Shown here piece by piece: positions 23,040-29,543 of a stretch of 33,167 bases of DNA. The stretch's first letter is position 1. Each line of letters opens with the position of its first letter. The stretch is from UBA5186 sp040005095 (lineage in GTDB: Bacteria; Actinomycetota; Thermoleophilia; Gaiellales; Gaiellaceae): assembly GCA_040005095.1 (NCBI GenBank), contig JBDTZN010000016.1:1-33167 (forward strand). The letters are read 5' to 3'. The notes beneath the pieces are model-generated. The model was not told the DNA's origin. It made no database searches and saw nothing but the letters and a program-made list of their open reading frames with translations. A program made the position numbers and the translations under genes.

Positions 23040-24973
23040 GCCCGGTCGGTGCGGCGGATATCGCGCGGCAGGTCCTGATCCAGGGCCTCGACGTGGCGCC
23101 CGACGGCAGCTTCGCCGTCTACGGACGCCGAACCGTCGAAGACGGCAAGTACGCGGCACGGCTCTGGCGTGTGGGCTTCGACCGCGGCGCCCGGCCCGAG
23201 CGGCTGACGAACGGGCCCTCCGACGCGGCGCCTCGCATCTCACCCGACGGCCGCTCGCTCCTCTTCCTGGGCGCCCGCGCCGACGACGCCCCGCCCGCGC
23301 CGTGGATCCTCCCGCTGGCCGGCGGCGAGCCGGCCCAGGTGGCGGAGTTTCCCGGGCCGACCGTCTTCGCGGACTGGTCGGCGGACGGCACCCAGATCGT
23401 GGTGCTCGCCGCGAGCGGAGATCAGCGGTTCGTCGTCGGCGACGCGGCAAGTCCCGTCGCCCGGGCGATCACCGACCTGACCTGGCGGCTCGACGGGATG
23501 GGCATCCGGGACCAGTTCATGAGCGCCTGGGTCGTTCCCGCTGCAGGTGGCAAGCCGACGCGCCTGACCTCGGGACACGAGACCTTCGGCGTCTTCTGGG
23601 CTCCCGACGGCAAGCGAATCGGCTTTCTCGCCGATCGCACCGACGATGCCGCCCTCATCGAGGAGCCTCGCGCTTGGGCGGTGAGCACCTCCGGTGGCGG
23701 GCGCCCGCGGGAGCTCCCGGGACCGCGCACGGTCACAGCGGCGGCGTGGTCTCCGGACGGAAGGACGCTGGCCCTGCTCGGGAACGACGAGCTCGAGCCC
23801 GCGGGCTGGGCGCTCGAGCAGCTCTACGTCGCCGACCGGGCGGGCGTTCGGCAGCTCGCCGGAAAGCTCGACCGGCCCATGCGCAACCAGACGATCGCCG
23901 ATCTCCTCGACTTCTCCTCGGTCTTCACCCCGACCCTGCGCTGGCTGGACGACACCTCGCTGCTCACGATCGTCGGCGACCGCGGCTGCGCGCATCCGTA
24001 CCGTGTCCGGCTGGACGGCACGTACGAGCGCCTCGCCGGCGGGCCAATCGTCACCACGGGCGCTGCAAGCGGCGGCGGCCGGCTTGCGGTGGTCGCAACC
24101 GATCGGGGACGACCGTCCGAGGTCTACGCGGTCGAGAACGGCGAGCTGCGGGCGCTGACCCGCGACGGCTCACGCTGGCTCGGAGCTAGGCGTCTCGATC
24201 CGGAGCTGGTCGAGCTGCCCCGCCGCGGGAGCGCTCCGGCCCTCGACGCCTGGCTCGTTCGCGCCCGGTCGGGACGCGGGCGGCGACCGCTCGTGCTGAC
24301 CATCCACGGCGGCCCCTTCGGGTCGTACGGCCCAACGCCGTCGCTTCCGTACCTCGCCCTCGCCGACGCCGGAATCCACGTCATGTACGCGAACCCGCGC
24401 GGCTCCACCGGCTACGGCGAGACGTTCGCGCGCGAGCTGGAGGGCGCGTGGGGCGAGACGGACGCCCCGGATCTTCTGCGCTGCGTCGACTGGGCGGTGC
24501 GCACCGGACTCGCCGATCCCCGTCGCATCGGCGTCATGGGCATCTCTTACGGCGGGTACATGACCAACTGGCTGCTCGGCCACCATCCGAACCGGTTCGC
24601 CGCCGGAATCAGCGAGAACCCGGTCACGAACCTGATCTCCTTCTTCGGCACCTCCGACTTCGGCTGGTTCGCAACGCGCTCCGCGGCGGGCGTCCGGAAC
24701 CCACAGGACGACTGGGCTCGGCTCCTGCGGTTCTCTCCGGCGACCGAGCTGCCGCGCTTCCGCGGGCCCGTTCTGTTCATCCATGCCGACGGGGACCTGC
24801 GGTGCCCACCGGAGCAGACGGAGCTTGCGTTCGCGATGCTGCGCATGCTGGGCCGGCCGGTGGAGATGGTGCGGTATCCGGACGAGTCGCACGGCGTCAG
24901 CATCCTCGGGCGCCCTGACCGGCGGGCAGACCGGCTGCAGCGCATCGTCCGCTTCTTCGACGAGCACCTCTAG
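23036..24973 (+). CDS. S9 family prolyl oligopeptidase / acylaminoacyl-peptidase
   Basis: The 645-aa protein has an N-terminal beta-propeller (repeats like DVAPDGSFAVY, RISPDGRSLLF, FWAPDGKRIGF, AWSPDGRTLAL over about residues 15-380) and a C-terminal alpha/beta-hydrolase domain. The triad is visible: Ser504 in GISYGGYM, Asp585 in HADGDLRCP and His619 in DESHGVS. The HGGP oxyanion segment is near residue 425. No signal peptide is seen. GTG 23036 is chosen over GTG 23027 because it gives a GTGA overlap with the aminopeptidase stop and 10-nt spacing from GGGAG. Its TAG stop shares a CTAG with the convergent neighbour's stop. Confidence 0.94.
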   Translation: MSPVGAADIARQVLIQGLDVAPDGSFAVYGRRTVEDGKYAARLWRVGFDRGARPERLTNGPSDAAPRISPDGRSLLFLGARADDAPPAPWILPLAGGEPAQVAEFPGPTVFADWSADGTQIVVLAASGDQRFVVGDAASPVARAITDLTWRLDGMGIRDQFMSAWVVPAAGGKPTRLTSGHETFGVFWAPDGKRIGFLADRTDDAALIEEPRAWAVSTSGGGRPRELPGPRTVTAAAWSPDGRTLALLGNDELEPAGWALEQLYVADRAGVRQLAGKLDRPMRNQTIADLLDFSSVFTPTLRWLDDTSLLTIVGDRGCAHPYRVRLDGTYERLAGGPIVTTGAASGGGRLAVVATDRGRPSEVYAVENGELRALTRDGSRWLGARRLDPELVELPRRGSAPALDAWLVRARSGRGRRPLVLTIHGGPFGSYGPTPSLPYLALADAGIHVMYANPRGSTGYGETFARELEGAWGETDAPDLLRCVDWAVRTGLADPRRIGVMGISYGGYMTNWLLGHHPNRFAAGISENPVTNLISFFGTSDFGWFATRSAAGVRNPQDDWARLLRFSPATELPRFRGPVLFIHADGDLRCPPEQTELAFAMLRMLGRPVEMVRYPDESHGVSILGRPDRRADRLQRIVRFFDEHL

Positions 24974-26211
24974 CGCGTGTAGCCCGCCTTGCCGAGGAAG
25001 GCGCGCAGGTTCGCGACGTACGCCTTGCCGACGGGATAACCAGTTCCCCGGGGGCTGAGCTCTCCCCGACGTAGCGCGCGGTCGATAGCGCTCCAGCCGC
25101 GCTCCGGGTGGCCGAGCAGCGCCTCGTCGGCAACGTACGCCGCCAGGACGCCCCGCCCGTCGCTGTTGGCCTGATACCGCCGGTAGTCGCGGAGCAGCGC
25201 CGCCGCATCCCGCGCGATCGCACCGGGGAACCGGCGGGTCACGTCGCGCAGCCGGCCCTTGTCGTAGCTCATGATCTGGATCGGAGCGCGGGAGAAGGCG
25301 AAGGCGGTGAAGGCGTAGTTGAACCGGTCGTCGGCGGTGACGAGCTCGGGCCTCGGATCGCGGTCGAGTCCGGTCAGGCGGTACCCGGGATTGCCCCAGC
25401 CGACGAAGCGGCGGACATAGCGTCCCCGCACCAAGCGGTAGATCGCGGAGTACGTGCAGCAGTGCGCCCCGCCGCTGTAGAAGTCGGCGAGCACCTCCGG
25501 CTCGCGGTCGCCGTCGAGGTCGCGCACGCGAAGCTCGACCGGGCGCCAGCCCTGGCCGATCGGCCGCCCGGGTGCCGCGTCGAGGAGGGTGCGGCCGGCG
25601 CGCCGGATCTCGAGCCGAAAGTCGCGGTAGCCGAAGTCTTGCTCGCGATAGAACAGCGTGGCCGAGACCTTTCCCGAGGACGCGGATCTGCTCTCGACGA
25701 CGTCGCGCGAGAGGTGGAGCTGCCAGCACTGAAGCATTCCCACCTCGCCCGTGCCGTCTGCAGCCACCCGCAGCGTCCATCCCCCGCGCGCCTCCTTGCC
25801 GTTCAGCGTCGCCAGCCGCTCCTCCGGCTTGAGCGGCGTGTCGACGAACGGAGGCGGAACGTCCGCGATCGGAGCGCCCTGTGCATCGTCGAAGACGGCG
25901 AATCGCCCTCCACAACCGCTTCCTGTGCCGAGGTTCTTCGCCTCGGCCCCTCGGTGCTGGGCGAGCAGGACGGTCGACCGGTCCGGGGCGCGCAGGCTCA
26001 GGGTCAGGTCGGCGAGGCGGGTCGCCGTGAGCCGAACCCAGACCGCGACGTGCGAGACCGGCCCCGCGTCGCGAACGGCGATCGTGTGCTCCGTCGTGCG
26101 CCCGGACGCGATCGGGAGGGCGAGCCGGCCGCTCGAGTACTGCTTCGTCGCCGCCCCCGCGGGCAGCGCGACGACGAGCGCGGCGACGGCGGCAAGCGCG
26201 AGGCGCCTCAC
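24970..26211 (-). CDS. Secreted protein with a P/Homo B-type domain
   Basis: The 413-aa protein has a signal peptide (MRRLALAAVAALVVALPAGAA). A domain of about 140 residues follows with the proprotein-convertase P-domain pattern: HVAVWVRLTATRLADLTLSL, then LAQHRG, and a GGWTLRVAADGTGEVGMLQ-type ending near residue 165. A second region contains RDLDGDREPEV and GGAHCCTYS, seen in FG-GAP-like secreted proteins. No protease domain is attached, so it may be a binding or adhesion module. The GTG start at 26211 overlaps the methyltransferase stop (GTGA) and has a GGAGGT ribosome site. It is the last gene of the rnz operon. Confidence 0.82.
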   Translation of the reverse strand: MRRLALAAVAALVVALPAGAATKQYSSGRLALPIASGRTTEHTIAVRDAGPVSHVAVWVRLTATRLADLTLSLRAPDRSTVLLAQHRGAEAKNLGTGSGCGGRFAVFDDAQGAPIADVPPPFVDTPLKPEERLATLNGKEARGGWTLRVAADGTGEVGMLQCWQLHLSRDVVESRSASSGKVSATLFYREQDFGYRDFRLEIRRAGRTLLDAAPGRPIGQGWRPVELRVRDLDGDREPEVLADFYSGGAHCCTYSAIYRLVRGRYVRRFVGWGNPGYRLTGLDRDPRPELVTADDRFNYAFTAFAFSRAPIQIMSYDKGRLRDVTRRFPGAIARDAAALLRDYRRYQANSDGRGVLAAYVADEALLGHPERGWSAIDRALRRGELSPRGTGYPVGKAYVANLRAFLGKAGYTR

Positions 26212-26663
26212 GGGACCTCCGCGGTCGCGATGAGGCCGACGATCCGCGGTGCCACGAACCCTGCCCCTACGAGTTCCTCCTCCAGTTCAGCCGGGTTCGG
26301 GTTCGGGATCGCGATCCGACCGCCCGGGCCGAGCACGCGGCGGCTCTCGGCGAGCGCGCGCGACCGGTCGGCGAGGTGCGTCAACAAGACGACGCGCTCG
26401 AACCAACCGTCCTTGAACGGCAGCTGGTCGGGGCGAGCCTGCTTGAAGCGGACGCCTGGGACGTCCTCCCGGGCTACGGCAAGCACCTCCTCGGCGGGGT
26501 CGACGCCCCACACGCGACAAACGGCCTGCTTGGCAAGCTCCCCGGCGAGCGCCCCGGTTCCGCAGCCGACCACGAGGACGCGGCGTCCGCGCAGGTCGCC
26601 CTCGGTGACGAGCGCGTCGAAGGCGACGAAGCTAGGGCTCGACGTCGGGGATGACGGCGTCAT
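26208..26663 (-). CDS. Small class I SAM-dependent methyltransferase
   Basis: The 151-aa product has SAM motif I VLVVGCGTG (29-37), an acidic WGVDPAEEVL (about 52-61), the FERVVLLTHLADR segment and RVLGPGGRIAIPNP, the Methyltransf_11 pattern. It is shorter than most family members (about 200-250 aa), lacking an N-terminal cap, so activity is uncertain. The substrate cannot be told. ATG 26663 overlaps the end of the preceding small gene by 32 nt, a large overlap; no later in-frame start precedes motif I. Confidence 0.75.
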   Translation of the reverse strand: MTPSSPTSSPSFVAFDALVTEGDLRGRRVLVVGCGTGALAGELAKQAVCRVWGVDPAEEVLAVAREDVPGVRFKQARPDQLPFKDGWFERVVLLTHLADRSRALAESRRVLGPGGRIAIPNPNPAELEEELVGAGFVAPRIVGLIATAEVP

Positions 26664-26847
26664 CTTCGGTGAGCGCTTCGATCGCGTCCTGCGCCGCCTC
26701 GACCTTGTCCTCGGGCACCAGGACGCCGAGGCCCTCTTCGTCCAGCGTGGTCAGCTCCGACTCGACCCCGGCGACCCGCAGGAGCTCCTGGAACTCCTCC
26801 GCCTCTGTGACGTCGCCGGCGATCGCGACCTGAACCGTTGCGCTCAT
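26632..26847 (-). CDS. 71-aa DUF2007-like protein
   Basis: The 71-aa acidic protein reads as a single ferredoxin-like domain: a strand (TVQVAIAG), a helix with EAEEFQELLRVAGVE, a strand pair (ESELTTL, LGVLVPE), and a helix (EAAQDAIEAL). This matches the pattern of DUF2007, putative signal-transducing proteins of unknown function; the assignment is from pattern memory. ATG 26847 overlaps the rnz stop as ATGA. Longer upstream in-frame options overlap rnz and are rejected. Confidence 0.7.
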   Translation of the reverse strand: MSATVQVAIAGDVTEAEEFQELLRVAGVESELTTLDEEGLGVLVPEDKVEAAQDAIEALTEDDAVIPDVEP

Positions 26848-27839
26848 GGCAGCGACGATACCGGGTCTGCCGCGGTTTCGGACCCGCGCTGCCGCAGCGC
26901 GCCGCCCTTGACGAGCCGTGGTGCCCCGCGCTCTTCGAACGGCACCTCGATCGTGTCGAAGTCCTTCGGGACGACCGTGTTCGGGAACACCGTCTCGGCC
27001 TCGCGGCGCACGTCCCGCCCGAAGTAGCGGCTGGAGATGTGCGTCAGTGCGAGCAGGCCGACGCCCGCCGCCCGGGCGACGGTAGCCGCGCAAGCGGCGG
27101 TCGAATGGGAGGTCTCGTCGGCGCGCTCGCGCTCCTCCTCGGTGAACGTGGCTTCGTGGACGAGCAGGTCTGCGCCCTGGGCTGCCTCGATCACCGACCC
27201 GGCAGGCGCGGTGTCCCCGGCCAGCACGATCTTCCGGCCGGCCCGTGGCGGCCCGAGGAGATCCGCAGGCGCGACGACCCGACCGTCGGGGAGCGTCACC
27301 GGCTCGCCGCGCTGCAGGGCGCCGCGCTCAGGACCGTGCGGGATTCTGAGCCCGTCGGCCGCGTCGGCATCGAACCGTCCGGGCCGCTCGTGCTCGACGA
27401 GCGCGTAGCCGACCGCGGGGACCCGGTGGCTGACCGCAAACGTGCGCAGGTCGTAGTCGCCGCGCGGGAGCGTCTCCCCCACCTCGAGCTCGACCGCCGC
27501 GACCTCGAAGCCGAGCCGTCCGACCAGGCGCGCCATCGCGCTCCAGAGCTCGCGCAGCCCGGCAGGCCCGTACAAGGTCAGCGGCTCCTCGCGGCCGTGC
27601 AGAGAGAACGTCTTCAGCATCCCCGGCAGGCCCAGGTAGTGGTCGGCGTGGAAGTGCGTGAGGAACACCTCGGGGAGCGCGACGAGCCCGATCTGCGAGC
27701 GCATCAGCTGGCGCTGGGTTCCTTCCGCGCAGTCGAACAGCAGCCGCTCGCCGCCTCGCCGCAGCATGAGCGCCGTCGGCGCGCGCTGAGCGGTCGGCGC
27801 CGAGCCGGCCGTGCCGAGGAAGACGACGTCGAGATCCAT
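26844..27839 (-). CDS. rnz: Ribonuclease Z (tRNA 3'-endonuclease)
   Basis: RNase Z trims the 3' trailer of pre-tRNAs so that CCA can be added. The 331-aa metallo-beta-lactamase protein has FLGTAGSAPT (7-16), the ligand motif HFHADH (62-67), the SHRVPAVGYALVE exosite-flanking segment, LAGDT (about 208), HEATF and ALTHISSRY, all typical of RnZ. ATG 27839 is placed 6 nt after a TAAACT box and has no ribosome site, consistent with a leaderless message. It heads a four-gene operon with the DUF2007-like gene, the methyltransferase and the P-domain protein. Confidence 0.94.
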   Translation of the reverse strand: MDLDVVFLGTAGSAPTAQRAPTALMLRRGGERLLFDCAEGTQRQLMRSQIGLVALPEVFLTHFHADHYLGLPGMLKTFSLHGREEPLTLYGPAGLRELWSAMARLVGRLGFEVAAVELEVGETLPRGDYDLRTFAVSHRVPAVGYALVEHERPGRFDADAADGLRIPHGPERGALQRGEPVTLPDGRVVAPADLLGPPRAGRKIVLAGDTAPAGSVIEAAQGADLLVHEATFTEEERERADETSHSTAACAATVARAAGVGLLALTHISSRYFGRDVRREAETVFPNTVVPKDFDTIEVPFEERGAPRLVKGGALRQRGSETAADPVSSLP

Positions 27840-27845
27840 AGCGCG

Positions 27846-27851
27846 AGTTTA
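27846..27851 (-). promoter_or_regulatory. -10 box of a leaderless rnz transcript
   Basis: TAAACT (27851-27846) lies exactly 6 nt before the rnz ATG, so transcription is expected to begin at the A of the start codon. No Shine-Dalgarno sequence is present. A -35 is not obvious; TTGAGT upstream is only 12 nt away and so is too close. Confidence 0.55.
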
Positions 27852-27911
27852 GGGAGCCTGGAGACTCAAGCTCCGCGCGCCAGCAGCCGATAAGCCGCGC
27901 GGGAGGAAACC

Positions 27912-28214
27912 ATGGCGTTGCGGCCGACGCATAGTCAGGGCAGGGGCTCACTCATCGAGCGTTCGATCACGCTCATGCGGGTGTTCCTGGTTGCGAGCGC
28001 CGTGATCCTGCTCTCCGGGGCCGTGATCGTCACCTTGATGCTGACCTCCACGCTGCGCCATCAAGCGGTCTCGGACACGCAGCGCAGCCTCACCCAGTAC
28101 GTGGACGGCGTCCTTCGAGACGAACTCGTCCGCCGCGACAGGCTCACCGTGGCACCCCGCGTCTCGGCCGACCTCGACCGCAAGATCCGCAGCCACCCGA
28201 CCTCGTCACGGTGA
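27912..28214 (+). pseudogene. N-terminal fragment of a frameshifted HD-GYP sensor protein
   Basis: This 100-codon frame starts at ATG 27912 with a GGGAGGA ribosome site. It encodes a short basic head, a membrane helix (about residues 20-46, VFLVASAVILLSGAVIVTLML) and the first half of an extracytoplasmic sensor domain, then stops at a TGA at 28212. In the -1 frame the protein continues smoothly: SHP is followed by DLVTVKVWRSDG instead of TSSR-stop. One missing C in the CCC at 28196-28198 would explain it. It is therefore the front of one gene spanning 27912-29263, broken really or by a sequencing or assembly error. Confidence 0.75.
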
Positions 28215-29263
28215 AGGTGTGGCGCTCCGACGGCGTCCTGATCTGGACGAACCGCGCCAAGGACCGGATCGGCAAGCGTTTTGAGCTCGACGACGAGCTC
28301 GGCACGGCAATTCGCTCGAACCGCTCCGTCGGCCACATCGGCAAGCCCGGCACGGGCGAGGACAACGTCGAGCGCCGCCTCGGCTTCACGCGCTTGCTCG
28401 AGGTGTACGCCCCGGTGTCGAGCGCCGACGGCACTCGGGCGATCGGCGCTTACGAGATCTACGCCGACCCGCGCCCGATGGAGGCGTTCCTCACCGGGCG
28501 CAAGCACGTCGTCTGGCTGGTCGTCGGACTCGTCTTCCTCGCGCTGTACGCGGCGGTCGCGCTGCTCGTCCGGACCGCGTCGATGACGCTGCGGCGACAG
28601 ACCGTCGCGCTCAAGAAGCGCTCGCGGGAGCTGATGGAGTCGTATCGCAGGCTCGAGCTCAGCTCGGTCGAGGCGATCGAGACGTTGAACGCGACCGTCG
28701 ACGCCAAGGATCCCTACACCGCAGGCCACTCGCACCGCGTGCAGGAGATTGCGCTCGCCGTCGCGCGCGAGCTCAAGCTCAGCGCGGGCCAGCTCGACGC
28801 GCTGAGGCTCGCCGCGCCGCTCCACGACATCGGCAAGCTGCGCGTCCCCGACGCGATCCTGCTGAAGCCGGACCGTCTGACCGAGGACGAGTACGAGGTG
28901 ATCAAGCGGCACCCCGCCGACGGCGCCGACATCGTCTGCAAGCTCGGCCGGCTGCGCGAAGCGGTTCCGCTGATCCGCCACCATCACGAGCGCTGGGACG
29001 GGAAGGGATATCCCGACCGCCTCGCCGGCGATGCGATTCCCCTCGAGGCGTGCGTCGTCGGGCTCGCGGATGCGTGGGACGCGATGACGACCGATCGTCC
29101 ATACCACCGTGCGTTGACGCGTGAGGAAGCGGCGGAGCAGGTCCGCGAAGGCCGCGGAACGCAGTTCGCCCCGCAGGTCGTCGACGCGTTCTTCCGAGTG
29201 CTCCGGCGCGGCTTCGGCGAGCGCGGGGGCGACGAGCGCGCGGCGCTCGAAGCTGTGGGCTAG
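28211..29263 (+). CDS. HD-GYP domain cyclic-di-GMP phosphodiesterase (C-terminal part of a split gene)
   Basis: The 350-aa frame begins in mid-sensor domain (KVWRSDGVLIWTN to EVYAPVSS, then YEIYADPRP), has a second membrane helix (99-120), a short linker and an HD-GYP domain. The key residues are present: His173/His175 in HSHR, His205-Asp206 in HDIGKL, HHHE (257-260), GKGYP (264-268), and Asp287/Asp290 in GLADAWDAMT. HD-GYP proteins hydrolyse cyclic di-GMP. A GTG at 28211 overlaps the upstream TGA, so some translation by re-initiation is possible, but the natural start is 27912. The stop TAG shares a CTAG with the LysM gene. Confidence 0.88.
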   Translation: MKVWRSDGVLIWTNRAKDRIGKRFELDDELGTAIRSNRSVGHIGKPGTGEDNVERRLGFTRLLEVYAPVSSADGTRAIGAYEIYADPRPMEAFLTGRKHVVWLVVGLVFLALYAAVALLVRTASMTLRRQTVALKKRSRELMESYRRLELSSVEAIETLNATVDAKDPYTAGHSHRVQEIALAVARELKLSAGQLDALRLAAPLHDIGKLRVPDAILLKPDRLTEDEYEVIKRHPADGADIVCKLGRLREAVPLIRHHHERWDGKGYPDRLAGDAIPLEACVVGLADAWDAMTTDRPYHRALTREEAAEQVREGRGTQFAPQVVDAFFRVLRRGFGERGGDERAALEAVG

Positions 29264-29499
29264 CCGGGCAGAACGAGCGTTTGGCCCAGCCGGAGTGTTG
29301 TGCCTGCGAGGTGATTGCGGTGCCGCAGCTTCCAGACGCCTTCGCGCGGGTCGCCGGCGTAGTGCGAGCTCGCAATCGACCAGAGGGTGTCGGTCGGCTT
29401 GACGACGTAGCGCTGCTCGCGCCCCGCCCCGTGCGAGCTGCGAACGACGCTGAAGGCGACCACTGCGACGAGCGCGATCATGATGAGTTTCCCGAACAT
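29260..29499 (-). CDS. Membrane-anchored LysM protein, probable SOS-induced division inhibitor
   Basis: The 79-aa product has a short N-terminal membrane helix (about residues 5-20, LIMIALVAVVAFSVV) and one LysM peptidoglycan-binding domain (about 31-78, YVVKPTDTLWSIASSHY to LRLGQTLVLPG). This is the architecture of Bacillus YneA and the functionally comparable mycobacterial ChiZ and corynebacterial DivS, SOS-induced proteins that delay division after DNA damage. Two LexA boxes in its promoter support the same role. Unlike those genes it is not beside lexA within this window. ATG 29499 lies inside LexA box 1 and has no ribosome site, so the message is near-leaderless. Confidence 0.88.
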   Translation of the reverse strand: MFGKLIMIALVAVVAFSVVRSSHGAGREQRYVVKPTDTLWSIASSHYAGDPREGVWKLRHRNHLAGTTLRLGQTLVLPG

Positions 29500-29506
29500 G
29501 TGTTCG
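29493..29506. promoter_or_regulatory. LexA (SOS) box 1
   Basis: CGAACATGTGTTCG matches the Gram-positive/actinobacterial LexA operator CGAAC-N4-GTTCG perfectly, including the R-N-R-Y centre. It covers the predicted transcription start and the start codon of the LysM gene. Confidence 0.9.
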
Positions 29507-29508
29507 CC

Positions 29509-29537
29509 ATGCTAGAGCGAACACCCGTTCGTGTCAA
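29509..29537 (-). promoter_or_regulatory. SOS-regulated promoter of the LysM gene
   Basis: TTGACA (29537-29532), a 17-nt spacer and TAGCAT (29514-29509) form a near-consensus sigma-70-type promoter on the minus strand. The -10 is 9 nt before the ATG, giving a leader of about 2-3 nt. LexA box 2 lies in the spacer and box 1 over the start site. Confidence 0.9.
29518..29531. promoter_or_regulatory. LexA (SOS) box 2
   Basis: CGAACACCCGTTCG has both perfect half-sites; one central base departs from the R-N-R-Y preference. It is 25 bp centre-to-centre from box 1, fills the promoter spacer and abuts the -35 hexamer. Confidence 0.85.
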
Positions 29538-29543
29538 GTCCGG

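Noticed and set aside
24170..25915. 581-codon minus-strand frame running from the P-domain gene under the S9 peptidase
   Set aside because: It lies across two well-supported genes in the wrong frame and reads as Arg/Pro-rich low-complexity sequence.
28196..28214. Programmed -1 frameshift in the HD-GYP gene
   Set aside because: A Pro-tRNA slip from CCG to CCC is conceivable, but there is no X-XXY-YYZ heptamer and no clear downstream structure; a one-base deletion is simpler. Not fully excluded.
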